Below are positions 47,808-58,644 of a stretch of DNA of 64,000 nt, piece after piece. The DNA lies in contig NC_058164.1 in assembly GCF_020080835.1 (NCBI RefSeq), forward strand, positions 9,680,142-9,744,141, written 5' to 3'. Source of the stretch: Cotesia glomerata. Its lineage: Eukaryota > Arthropoda > Insecta > Hymenoptera > Braconidae. The position numbers and the translations under genes were made by a program. Position 1 is the stretch's first letter. Every line of letters starts with the position of its first letter. The notes under the pieces are model-generated. The model was not told the origin of the DNA. It saw only the letters and a program-made list of their open reading frames with translations, and did no database searches.

Positions 47808-49336
47808 GGAATAGCGTTGGTTTGAGAAGGGCGCACACTATTATTATTATCTTGAGACATTTTATTATTTGTTTACAATATCCAGATGATACAAATATCG
47901 TACAACTTTATTAATACTTAATTATAGTTGCTTGTAACAATGTTTGTTTATGCGTAACACACACACACACACACAATATTATATAGTCACTACACTCGAA
48001 GTATAATTTAATATTATTATTTAATTATTAACAATTATAATTTTAATTAACACACTGAACTAATAATATAAACAATATTAACAAAATAAGATATCGTTAA
48101 TGTTAGACGTTAGAAATAATAAAATGACGTCAGACTTGGATAAGAGAACGAATTCACGATCAGAAGGACAGCAAACCGTTATCGCTCACTGTTCGGAGAG
48201 AACTGACTCTTCTCAAAACTTATTTTTCAATCCGTAGCTCCTTCAGGTAATTATTCTAAAAAAAATACACAAGCTACGTCTTGCAATTGTACGTCCCGAT
48301 GATTTTCATTTAGGTATTGCTGTCCCTTGACTGTGGCTACGTTAGACCCGCAGATGTGATCTTTCGAACCCGAGCCTACCGTCATAAAAGACTTAAGGAA
48401 AGTTTGCTAAAATTTCCTTAGCGTATTAAATCATAAAAATTAAAATGCTAAGTTTTATTTTCTAGCTATAAACTTGTGGGGGTCATATCTTTCACCCACC
48501 CCTTTGTAATATAATTTAATTATTATTATTTATAATTAGTAATATTTAATTATTATCATTATTTCACTATTATTATTATAATTTTATTATTTGACTATTA
48601 ATTATCATTAGTTATAATTATTTGATTATTATTATTATCATATATAATTATTTAGTTAATAATTATTATTGTTTATTAGTAATGGTTAATTGATGTAGTT
48701 ATTATTTAAGTTGTAGATTTTCTACAACGTTATTAAGATTTTCTTAGAAAAGTTTCAGTTGTGTCTCATCACCATAAATTATACCGGATTATAATTTACT
48801 TAGTGATGCCAAGCGATTGATAAAGTCTCGTCTCTGCAAGAATATTTTGGGAAATCTTAGTTTATTGTAATTTTGGTGCAATATAATAAAATTCACATTT
48901 GCAGCTGGCGAGACCCTAATAAAATGTATTGTAGTAAGATTAAAAATATGTATAAGTTTGTTTGTAAGAAGCTTAAGGGTTTTCCCAAATATTTTTCATA
49001 AAAATATCCCAATAACCTACCTTTTTCTAAAAAGCAATTAAGGGATTAAAAACTCTTGTCGCCTGGCCAGCGACCGGACCCATGAGCTCAGTAATTGCTC
49101 TATACCTGTACCTCTGTACCTATATCTCTCTCTTCCTCTTTTAACTATACTTTTACTTCTGTAATTTTTACATACTTTCAGAATCTATCCTATACCTAGA
49201 CCTACTTGTACCTAGTTTCATACTTACGTACAACTAAGTACTCCTATCCTATATATTTTCTCAGTACTTCCTAAAAACTAAAAGTGCTTAGGATTTTCCC
49301 AGCATCCCTTGGAAAAACCCAGCTATTCTCATCTCC

Positions 49337-49340
<4 letters not shown>
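47804..49340. mobile_element. Probable solo LTR
   Basis: Begins TGTCGGA and ends TCCGACA (7-bp inverted, TG..CA) and lies between ATATA and TATAT, consistent with insertion into the AT repeat. The 1.54-kb interior has GC-richer blocks (48120-48400, 49060-49130) that could be promoter/leader, but no coding frame. That fits an LTR left after recombination of a BEL or Gypsy-type element. A DNA transposon with 7-bp ends is an alternative. Confidence 0.5.
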
Positions 49341-49371
<31 letters not shown>

Positions 49372-49680
49372 ACATATTTTTTTTTGATAATTTTTAATTA
49401 TAATTAATTTATAAAAAAAAATAAATAATAATTAAAATGAAATATTATTAAAAATAATAAATTAAATTTTTAATAATTAAATATACAAAGGGTTTATAAA
49501 AATATTTTCTTCACAAAAATTTATTTATTTCTAAATTCATTTATTGTGGGAGTGAATGCGGAGTGAATTTTATTATTAATCAAAATTAACTCCTTCTCGG
49601 AGTAAATATCACTCCCGCTGGGAGTGAATCAATTAAAAATCATTCACTCTTCATTCACTCCGCAAATTTTTTACAGTGTA

Positions 49681-51076
49681 GTTGAAAGTTTAGCACATTA
49701 ATTTTCCTAATATACAAACTACAATGCAATTTCTTGTAAAGTTTTAACCAAACAAACTTGTTAATGAAATCAGTCAGCTGATGGCTTACAAAGAGATGGC
49801 CCCGTAATTGCCTGATACAATTTAGCTGTTACGTGTTAGAATTGACGATTGTTAATTAAATCTTATTGGAATTAAATTCATTTAGAGAGAAATACTGTAC
49901 TCAATTTTATTAAGATATCAATTTAATTATCAATATGGATGGAGATAAAGTATTTCTCAATAAATGATTATTTTAAAAATATGTTTTGATGTTGTATTAT
50001 GAAATGAAAAAGTTTATTGAGTAATACTCAGTCGGGACATCATAACAAGCTTGTGTTTGTTAAATTTAATCAATGTCTTTGGAAAATTAATGTGGATGTA
50101 GAAAATAAATATTTAATTTTATTGATGGTAATTTTAGTATATGATTGTTTTTATAATTGGTCAATTTATGGCCGTGTTTACTGTATTTTATTAAATGATT
50201 TATCAAGAGGCCATTGATAAAATTAAATTTTTTTGTCTGGGGCATTGTGAGATTATTTATTTATTATTGAATTTTTTAAATAAAATTATTTTTAATCTTA
50301 TGAAAAATGTTATATAAAAAAAATAACACAAATTATTGTTTCTAATTTTATACTCTTGTTTGCTAAAAATGCCAATTTTAAAGAAAATAATTACAATATC
50401 ACACTCATAAGATTTTACTTAAAAAAAACGTCATAGTCACGAGTTCGATTCCTGGAGTCGATAAATTTATCTATTATGGGCAAACTTTTCTTTTTTCAGG
50501 GTCAAAAATTTTCGTCTTTACTATACAAACTTTTTTGCTCTTTAAAAAAAATTGCCAATTATATTAAATTATAAAAATACTTATGGAAACTTATTATATC
50601 TACTGAAAAAAAAAAAAAAAAAGTAATAATAACAATAGTAAATAATTAACAGTATTTAAGAAAGTAGGATATTAGTTTCACTTAAAAGATTTTCGTGTTT
50701 ACAACTTCCTCTGTTACACGACATTAGTATCATATAATGTCATGTTTCTTTTCCGTACATACAATACATGTAATGCAGTAGTTGAGTTAAGTCCTCTCAA
50801 TTTTATTTAATACCTTCTATTACTGAAACTTGGAATGTATGGCGCGTATACATCCATAGATTCATGCATGTTTTTCCCGACAAAATAAATTAATTAAATG
50901 GTATCTATGACGCGCGACAGTAAAATCGTATTATCCGATTAAAATAAAATAAAATAAAAATAACTAAAACCAAAGATAATCCAAACCTATCAATTAGTGC
51001 TTTCAACCGCGAGCGAAACAATTTTATTAAATTAACAATACATCTCTCAGTCTGTTAATCACAAGAATTTTCACCG
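49681..51076. other. No gene seen
   Basis: AT-rich. An A run lies at about 50606-50623. A small T-arm-like fragment is listed separately. Confidence 0.5.
50430..50520 (+). mobile_element. tRNA-like SINE fragment
   Basis: CACGAGTTCGATTCCTGGAG resembles a T arm with B box. The upstream head is not recognisable. Confidence 0.35.
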
Positions 51077-51699
51077 CACGGAGAAAAAAACATAGGGATT
51101 TTTCCTATTTATGCATTGGAAAAATTTCTATGTTAACATTGGAAAAATAACTATGTAACATTGGAAAAATAACTATGTAACATAGGAAAACTTTCTATGT
51201 ATAAAAAATTCAAAATTCTACACTGTAAAAAATTTTTTAGACTCGGTGTGGTGTAAATGATTTGGTGTAAAAATTTTTAACACGGACGGTGTAGAAATTG
51301 CCCTAAGTGTACTGTTAAATTTGAACGGTGTGAATCTTAAATTTCACACCATCACGCGTGTAAATTAATTTCTTGAAAATTTCTCATTAATTAGTATAAT
51401 TTCATTGTTTAGTTTCAGGCATATACGATATTAGATTATAAATATAAGCATGTAGAAATAAATATTTAAAAGTATATTTTTTTTTATGTTATGCTATTTT
51501 ACGGAGTAAAATAAAATTTTTATGGTTAAATTTAGTAGCGTTGGAAAAGAGTTTTGACCTGGAGTTGTGCCTTTTCATGGTTTCATATAATTCTCACTAA
51601 CAGTTAATTTATGATGATAAGTATTTAGGCTGCATTCGAAAATGCTCTATTTCTAGATACATAATTAAGAAATGATCTTGTATTTTATGAACTATTGAC

Positions 51700-52020
51700 A
51701 TTTTTAAAGATATAAGCTCATCCCGAAGTTACAATTATCAAGACCTTTCATTTAAATACCCACATCATTTTTTCATATATTTATATATTTTATATAATTT
51801 TATATGTATATCAAAATGCATGTGAGTACTTAAATGAAAGCTCTTGATGAGTGTAACATCAGGATGAACTTATATCGTTAAAAATGTCAATAATTAAGAA
51901 CTGACATTGCTATCTTGTCAAATAATGATATTTTTAAAGATATAAGCTCACCCCGACTTTACACTCATCGAGACCTTTCATTTGAGTACCCACATCAATT
52001 TTTCATATATTTATATATAT
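51700..52020. repeat. Third shell, left part: palindromic GTACTCAAATGAAAG units
   Basis: A half unit (51705-51785) and a full unit (about 51800-52015) of the palindromic repeat of 46700-47710, for example CTTTCATTTGAGTACCCACA near 51977. Confidence 0.7.
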
Positions 52021-52031
52021 TATATAAATTA

Positions 52032-52983
52032 GGGTGGTCCAAAAAAACCGACTATTTTTTTTTTTTAGTCTCGAGTGAAAAAATGTTAGTTTTTGATGTT
52101 TTAAAAGCCCTTTCCAAAGGATAGCTCGAAAGAAAATTTTTAAGAGGTCGCTCCAAATTTTTTTAAATTTCAAAAATTGTCAAAAATCGAATTTTTTTTT
52201 TTTTAATTTTTTTTCTCGTTACGGTATAATTTTATAGACTAAAAAAAAAAATAAGTTTCTGATATTTTCAGTTCAAAATTTAAATTTTGAAAGGTCGCTC
52301 ATAATTTTTTTCAATTTATTAGTGCATTAGTTTAGATTTTTTCGAGCGACCTTTTACTATTCAAATTAAAATTCCATGCATTTTTTAACTTCCCGTTAAG
52401 AAAATTGAAAAATTTTTTTTTGTTTAGTACAATAATCGATAAAAATACATCACGAGATGAACTAAAAATCAAGCACAATATAGAAAACATAATCTTTTTT
52501 TAATTTAATAATTTTATTTAATCAACTGCCAGGCGTGGGTTCGAATCCCAAGCTGGTCTTAGAAACCAGCGTGGTTGAGATTTGACCCTTGCCGCGTAGG
52601 TTAAGATTTTCACAAACCAAAAAGACTCCAACGTACCACTCACAACAGTTAAAGTCGGCGATATGACACAGCAGTTAAAAACGACTTTAAATAATAATTA
52701 ATTAAAGAAAAAAAAATTATGAGCGACCTTTTAAAATTTAAATTTTGAACTGAAACTTTCAGAAACTTATTTTTTTTATCTATAAAATTATACCGTAACG
52801 AGAAGAAAAATAAAAAAAAAAAATTTCGATTTTTGACGATTTTTGAAATTTAAAAAAATTTGGAGCGACCTCTTAAAAATTTTTTTTTAAGCTGTCCTTT
52901 GGAGAGGGCTCTTAAAACATCAAAAACTAACATTTTTTCACTCGAGACTCAAAAAAAAGAAATAGTCGGTTTTTTTGGGCCAC

Positions 52984-52985
<2 letters not shown>
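52032..52985. mobile_element. Fourth shell: MITE with about 290-bp terminal inverted repeats, GGGTGGTCC termini
   Basis: Left GGGTGGTCCAAAAAAACCGA mirrors right TCGGTTTTTTTGGGCCACTC, with TA outside each end. Arms span about 52032-52330 and 52705-52985 (for example ACTCGAGACT..AGTCTCGAGT and GGTCGCTCC..GGAGCGACC). The core is occupied by a SINE-like insertion. Ends resemble the GGGTGTGTC element at 46949 in style. Confidence 0.8.
52512..52700 (+). mobile_element. Innermost: tRNA-related SINE
   Basis: GCGTGGGTTCGAATCCCAAG is a strong T arm with B box. The body reads AGACTCCAACGTACCACTCA and CAGTTAAAGTCGGCGATATG and ends TTTAAATAATAATTAATTAA. Only the 3' part of the tRNA head is visible. The body differs from the 27-kb SINE family, so this is a second SINE family. 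Confidence 0.55.

Positions 52986-52986
<1 letters not shown>

Positions 52987-53061
<75 letters not shown>
52987..53061. repeat. (TA)n microsatellite
   Basis: A TA run immediately right of the GGGTGGTCC MITE. Confidence 0.95.
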
Positions 53062-53065
<4 letters not shown>

Positions 53066-53079
53066 AAATGAAAAATATG

Positions 53080-53180
53080 TCAAAATGCATGTGGGCACTC
53101 AAATGAAAGCCTTGATGAGTGTAACATCGGGATGAGCTCTGATCTTTAAAAATGTCAATAGTTAAAAAAATACAGTGCAA
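53080..53180. repeat. Third shell, right part: half of a palindromic unit
   Basis: CATGTGGGCACTCAAATGAA and GTGTAACATCGGGATGAGCT continue the palindromic unit interrupted by the MITE at 52032-52985. Confidence 0.65.
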
Positions 53181-53653
53181 TTTAACAAAAGTCATTATTT
53201 AATAAAACAAAATTTTATTTATTTATAATTCACAAGTCATGGAAATCACATAGTGACTACAAGGTTACTAGTAATAGTTATTAAATTTGAAAAGTTATAA
53301 ATAATAACACGGAATAGTGTAAAACAGTAAATTACACCGCGTTAAATTTACATGAGTCAAAATTTTACACGCAGGAAATTTTACACCGACTTCTCACACT
53401 TACACGACGGTGTAAAAGTCTCTGGGTCCAACTTTTACACCGAAATTTTTTACAGTGTATAAGCTTGTCATATTTAATTCAATTTTATTTATTTACATCA
53501 TGTTAATAAAGAAAAAATTCCCATGTTACCATTGGAAAAATTCCTATGTTAACATTGGAAAAATTCCTATGTTGACATTTGAAAAATTCCTATGTAACAT
53601 AGGAATTTTTCCTATGCAAAAATAAGAAAAATTCCTATGTTTTTTTCGCCGTG

Positions 53654-55184
53654 CGCGATTTCATTTTCAAAAATAACTCACAATTAATATGGTATATTAA
53701 CTATAGTTAATTGAATTTACTAATAACGTGATTCCGCGTTTAGTACTTCAACAAAGTATAATTTTGTACTTCTTCCTTGATGTAGATATTAACATATTAT
53801 ATTTCGGTCAATTAGATGGCAGCGGACCGTTAACATTATTGTTGTTTTGTTCTAATTTATAATACAGACTACGTTTCCCTCCAATGTATATTTTAGCTTT
53901 ATTTTTATTTTATTCACTGTTCATACAATACTGGTACAGGTGCAGAGTACATACAGAGCTTGTAAAACCAAAGCGAATTGTTAGTACCAACAATCAGTAT
54001 GGCTCGCGCAGCACTAACGGAAAAAAAAACATCAGTTTTGTATGATACATACACAAATATCTGTGTATGCTCCATATGTACATAAGGATAGATAATGTTC
54101 TTGTTGGCTATGCATCACACATTTTAGTTTGCTTTGCGTGTCGCAACTGGACTGTGGCCATTCAGGTTGCTGTAAAACTAGAGAACTGGAGCATTTCACG
54201 CGAGTCATGATGATATACATAAATGTTTATAGCAACTACTAACTTTTATATAAATGGAAACACTATCCAGCAACACGCTCACTTGTAAAATATATCTAAA
54301 CTGAATATATCAATGGATTTTTTCACCCTCGTGCATAATTTATATTTGCTCGTTGCGAATTTTGTAATCAACTTTGTGTAAATCTGCCCCATCAAATTGA
54401 TCATTTCTTAATGAAAAAATTCAAATATTTTTTATATCGATTAAATTTATGATGCACTATTTTTTTTAACAAAAATTTTAATTACTCGGTGAAAAAGTTT
54501 ACTTTTGTCAAAAAAAGCCAACTTTTTGTTTTCTGTGAGTGGGTGGTAAGAGTTACTGGTTGCTTTAAATTCAAGGGTTACTTGCAACGAAAATTTGCGA
54601 CGTGTGATGCCAAAGGTTACAGCTAAGAAATAGGGCAAATGCATTAAAGTTAAATGCTGAAAGTCTTTTTTTGGTGATCACTTGAGACACTGTTTACGAA
54701 AGGCTTAACTTTGTAAGATCAATTTTGTTGTTTATTTTAAATAAATTATTTCATAAAAAGTTTTGGAGACTGTTGAATTTTATTGATATTGTAAATCTTT
54801 TAAATAATTGAATATTCTATTTAAATTAAGGAAATGTTCCGCGACGATCGCTAGATGGCTAAGTATAGTCCGAAACGCTCATTTGCGAAGCACGAGATAT
54901 GATAATTAAATACCGTTCAAATTCTAATTCGCTGTTACATATTTTCATCTGAAAATAATTGATTTATTCCGCTTCATTCTTAATCAAAATTATTAAATGA
55001 AAAAGTTCTGGTAGTAATAACATTTTTCATTTCCTGGATGAAATTTTGTTAATATTAACAAATTCTATCAATATTTTCATATTAATGCTTGACATTATTT
55101 TGAACTCTAGTAATTATTTTATTTTATCAAAAATGATCCGAAAATAAATGTCGAATTATGTAAAAAAGAAAACACTTTTTTTTT
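53654..55184. other. No gene seen
   Basis: GC-richer patches at 53930-54030 and 54100-54200. No motif-bearing frame. Confidence 0.45.
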
Positions 55185-55350
55185 TAATTTTTCGTTTTCG
55201 ATAACTCATGAACGAATGATTCGATTTTGACCGGCCTGGCGACGATTGCCGTGGTTTTCCAAGGTTAAGAGCTGATTAATTTTTGGGTTTGATCGATAAA
55301 GCTATTTAGAAGTTGTTATAAAAAAACAATTTTTCGAAAATTTTGTTTTC

Positions 55351-55403
<53 letters not shown>

Positions 55404-55555
55404 CCGCACGGACACCACCGTAAAAATAGTCAGAGAAGATTTCTAGAACTTTAAAACGTCGAGACCTGATGAAAACTCGATTTTCAAAAAACGGGGTAAA
55501 ACCATTAAATTTCCGAATTTCTTAAAACTTTCAATTTTTCTTAGCGGAAAGTTAA
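55185..55555. mobile_element. Microsatellite-bearing repeat family, partial copy, reverse orientation
   Basis: GATAACTCATGAACGAATGA, GACGATTGCCGTGGTTTTCC, (CA)n at 55352-55402, then AACGTCGAGACCTGATGAAA and a right end TTTTTCTTAGCGGAAAGTT. It lacks the GAGCTC part. Confidence 0.7.
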
Positions 55556-57704
55556 AAATATTAATTAGTATGGAATACAATAGATCTACAGTTTTAAACT
55601 TATTGGAACTAATAAAATTTTGCTATTTTGGTTTACATCCTCAATTAGTAATCTAATAACTACATAATTAGTGCTTTAGCTCGATACTTCGATTTCAAAC
55701 ATATAGAGTATATAAATTGATGGAGTATAAAATTTTCTAATAAAAAATGACTTATATATATTTATATATATAAATCAACTACTTTAAAATATGTCAATAA
55801 TTTATTCAGAGTTTTTTTCACAATTAATTTTTTTATATTTCTGTTTTAAAATAAATCAAAAAATCGATTTACCCAAACATTGAAAAATTAAACTGTGAAA
55901 ATTCATCAAGGCATGGAAAATCACACCACAAATCCTGTCAGTATGTTTCATCTGCACTTAGTTGTGACTTATATTAGCATAATGGGCGAAGTAAAATTCT
56001 TAATTGTACCTTTCAAAGCCAACCACTGTCTTCAAATGTAACTTTCACACCCTCGCTTCCGAGATTTTCACACCAAATCATTGACAACACACCGGAGACC
56101 ATTAATTTTTACAGAGCAAGAGCAATAAAAGAGCCGCTACGCCCTACGGTTATACAAAGCTCAAAGACAACTTTCTACACATCCTCTTCGCATTAAAACC
56201 CGTAATGTCTCTGTACTAAAAATTCCAATCACTACAATGCCTATATACTAGAAAAGTGACATTAGTTCCAAGGTACAAAAAAGTTTTACACTGAAGATTT
56301 AAAATAACTGAATTTTTTTATTTACTTTTTGCTTTAAACAAATCTGAACTATCCTTCGGCTAAAAAAAAGAATAAAGCACAGTTGGCTAAAAATAAAAAC
56401 GAGTGATTATCCCGCAGCGAATTTTGTTTTCCTCAGTCTATTTTATTTTGACAATTCCCAAAGCAAATAAACAAGATGGAGCAAAAAAGTAGATAACTCG
56501 GTTTGGAAAAAAATAATTGAGAAAATATTTACCCATCAAGCATCAAGGTAAACATACGTTAACCCTCCGTTCCACAAATAATAATAAAACGTGTCTGCTT
56601 TCAGGTATTTTCACGTCTACAATTTGACAGGTATCTTTCTCCAGGGAGCTAGGGAGAGTACGATATACTGCATACTACATACTATCTACTACACTCTACG
56701 TCCCATAATACATATAATAACACACGATCCATACAGTTTGCACACCCCTAATAGCACATACGATAACGACGCGTATAAAACCGTGGAAATGGTTCTAAAG
56801 GAAATAAGTTGAAGCTATAAAACTGCTTGAAGAGATATCGGAGATAGGAAGTCTTAGTCTGTTGGTGCAAAAAACAAAAACAAAATTTAACTCTAGCTTA
56901 TTCTCGCCGGAAATATTTCCAGGCACGCGTTTACTTTATCGTATTAAGTGTCTCAATATGACAGACAGAACACGAGACATGAAAGTGAGTACACAGGAAG
57001 AGACAGGACAAGACATTGAGAAGCCCGAGGGTCTAAGTAAAATTCAAACACCCGTCATCTGATAAATTGATGAAGATAAAAGATAACTTTATTGATTCAG
57101 TTATTGAGAGTAAGATATCATTTTTCTTGGTCCGTTAATCAATAAAATAAATTGCGGAGTGGAAAATAAATAAATAAATAAGAAGACTCTGTAAAAAGAT
57201 ACAGTTGACAAGGTTTGAATGGCGCGTGTCCAAGTGGCGAGCAATCCACTTGAACAGTATATAGTAGCTACATTGTTTAAACACCACGAGTAGCCACTCC
57301 AACTCTTCTTCATTTTTTCTTTTCTTATTCTTGTACTTGGACTACTCTTTAGCTTTTGCCTTAGCCTTTGCTTCGCCTTCAACTTCTCTGCTCATTCACC
57401 CCATCTTCATCCTTCTGTAAAGCCTGCAACACTCTTACGATACTATTATCTACTATATATATTCTTTGCTTTAGTTGACAGCATCTGGATAAAAATCTCT
57501 TCACTCTACTCCAGAGTCTTCATCAGAGACTTTATCTAACTCGGGGGTGAGATTCAAAAAGCTGAAAAAAAATATCTCAAGTTTACATTAGTTGAATTCA
57601 GATGCAATAATATAAAAATATTTAAATTTTACAGCTCTTTTTTATAACCTCGTTAATTTTCATTCATGTATAGTGTATAATTTTTTTAAAAGTTTTATAT
57701 TTTT
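55556..57704. other. No gene seen
   Basis: AT-rich to 56500. Moderately GC-richer 56590-57060 and 57210-57440 without a recognisable exon. Confidence 0.45.
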
Positions 57705-57864
57705 AACTTTCCGCTAAGAAAATCGAAGATTTTCAAAAATCGGGAAGTTATTGTTTTCACCCCGTTTTACGAAAATCAAGTTTTCATCGAATCTCGACAT
57801 TTCGAAGTCCTAGGAAGCTTCCCTGACTATTCCCGCGATGGTGTCTGTATGTATGTATGTGTGT

Positions 57865-57955
<91 letters not shown>

Positions 57956-58644
57956 GATGTATGTAAACCTCTTATAACTTTTGAACGGCTTGACCGATTT
58001 GATCGCGGTTGGTGCCATTCGAAAGGGCTTGACTGAACTTAGATTTTGAATATACTTAGGAACGATTCGGACTGGTAGATTTTGAGAAATCGCAAAAAAA
58101 CTACAAAAAAAATTTTTTTGAAATGTGGTTTTTTTGAAATAACTTTTAAACGGCTTTACCGATCGATTTCAAAAACTAAGTAGCTCTTAACATCAAAAAA
58201 TCACGTCGATCACCGCCAGTTTGGTCAAAATCGGTTAATTCGTTCGTGAGTTATCGTTGACGAAAGAAAACCGAAAAAAGTGTTTTTTCGAAATTACTCC
58301 GAAATTTTCCGTTTTATCAATTTAAATTTGAAGATTCTTGATGAAGCTTAAAAAACTGCGTCGAATGCTACCAACCGCGCGAAAATCGGTTCATTCATTC
58401 AAAAGTTATTGCGATTTGAAATTTCAAAAAATAGTGTTTTACTTAACTTCTATCAAACTTTTGAGCTCGAAGAGCTCAAAAACATACAAAAGTTATTTTT
58501 TTGAGCTCGGGGAGTTCAAAATAACACACAAATTGTATTTATGAGCTCGAAGAGCTCAAAAACGTCTTAAGTGCAATTTCAAGCCTTTAGGTTTAGAATT
58601 GGCGGGAAGTTGCAGGGATGGCCTTCAGGGCCAACCGTTTTCCT
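57705..58644. mobile_element. Microsatellite-bearing repeat family, most complete copy
   Basis: Order: ACTTTCCGCTAAGAAAATCG, CAAAAATCGGGAAGTTATTG, AGGAAGCTTCCCTGACTATT, (GT)n at about 57860-57952, TAAACCTCTTATAACTTTTG, CGCGGTTGGTGCCATTCGAA, CGATCGATTTCAAAAACTAA, three GAGCTC palindromes starting at 58461, 58501 and 58541 (exactly 40 bp apart), and the end GCGGGAAGTTGCAGGGATGG then CCAACCGTTTTCCT. Non-coding. Used as the reference for the other copies. Confidence 0.8.
57860..57952. repeat. (GT)n microsatellite inside the repeat family
   Basis: About 45 GT units, at the same place in the element as the GT/CA runs at 16199 and 55352. Confidence 0.95.

Larger units (their letters stand above)
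46241..49678. mobile_element. CACTGTAAAAAAT-ended element with GGAGTGAAT words, expanded by insertions
   Basis: Left CACTGTAAAAAATCCGGAAT and right CCGCAAATTTTTTACAGTG are inverted ends with TA on both sides. The left 180 bp and right 130 bp are arrays of GGAGTGAAT/ATTCACTCC words. The 3.4-kb length is explained by later insertions: palindromic units, a MITE (46949-47307), an AT microsatellite and a probable solo LTR (47804-49340). Confidence 0.7.
51221..53457. mobile_element. Second shell: CACTGTAAAAAATTT element with GGTGTAAA words
   Basis: Left CACTGTAAAAAATTTTTTAG and right CGAAATTTTTTACAGTG, with TA flanks. GGTGTAAA/TTTACACC words fill 51240-51375 and 53310-53450. Terminal core shared with 46241-49678. 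Confidence 0.8.
51077..53653. mobile_element. Outermost shell of a nested transposon stack, CACGG..CCGTG with ATTGGAAAAATTCCTATGT words
   Basis: Left CACGGAGAAAAAAACATAGG and right CCTATGTTTTTTTCGCCGTG are inverted. Left of the inner insertion (51114-51205) and right of it (53515-53645), a 22-23 bp word like CATTGGAAAAATTCCTATGT is repeated in tandem. The flanks are CG on both sides, unlike the TA of the related elements. The element was about 340 bp before insertions. Confidence 0.75.

Noticed and set aside
51114..51205. Evenly repeated 22-23 bp units resembling a CRISPR array
   Set aside because: The units are contiguous with no unique spacers, belong to a transposon terminus, are mirrored on the other side of the insertion, and the genome is eukaryotic.
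52938..53195. 85-codon frame rich in Y and I
   Set aside because: Translation of the TA microsatellite and palindromic repeat unit.
55916..56110. TTTCACACC/GATTTTCACACC words as a further word-array element
   Set aside because: Only a few copies and no paired termini.
57827..58018. Histidine-threonine repeat frame
   Set aside because: Translation of the GT/CA microsatellite in the repeat family.
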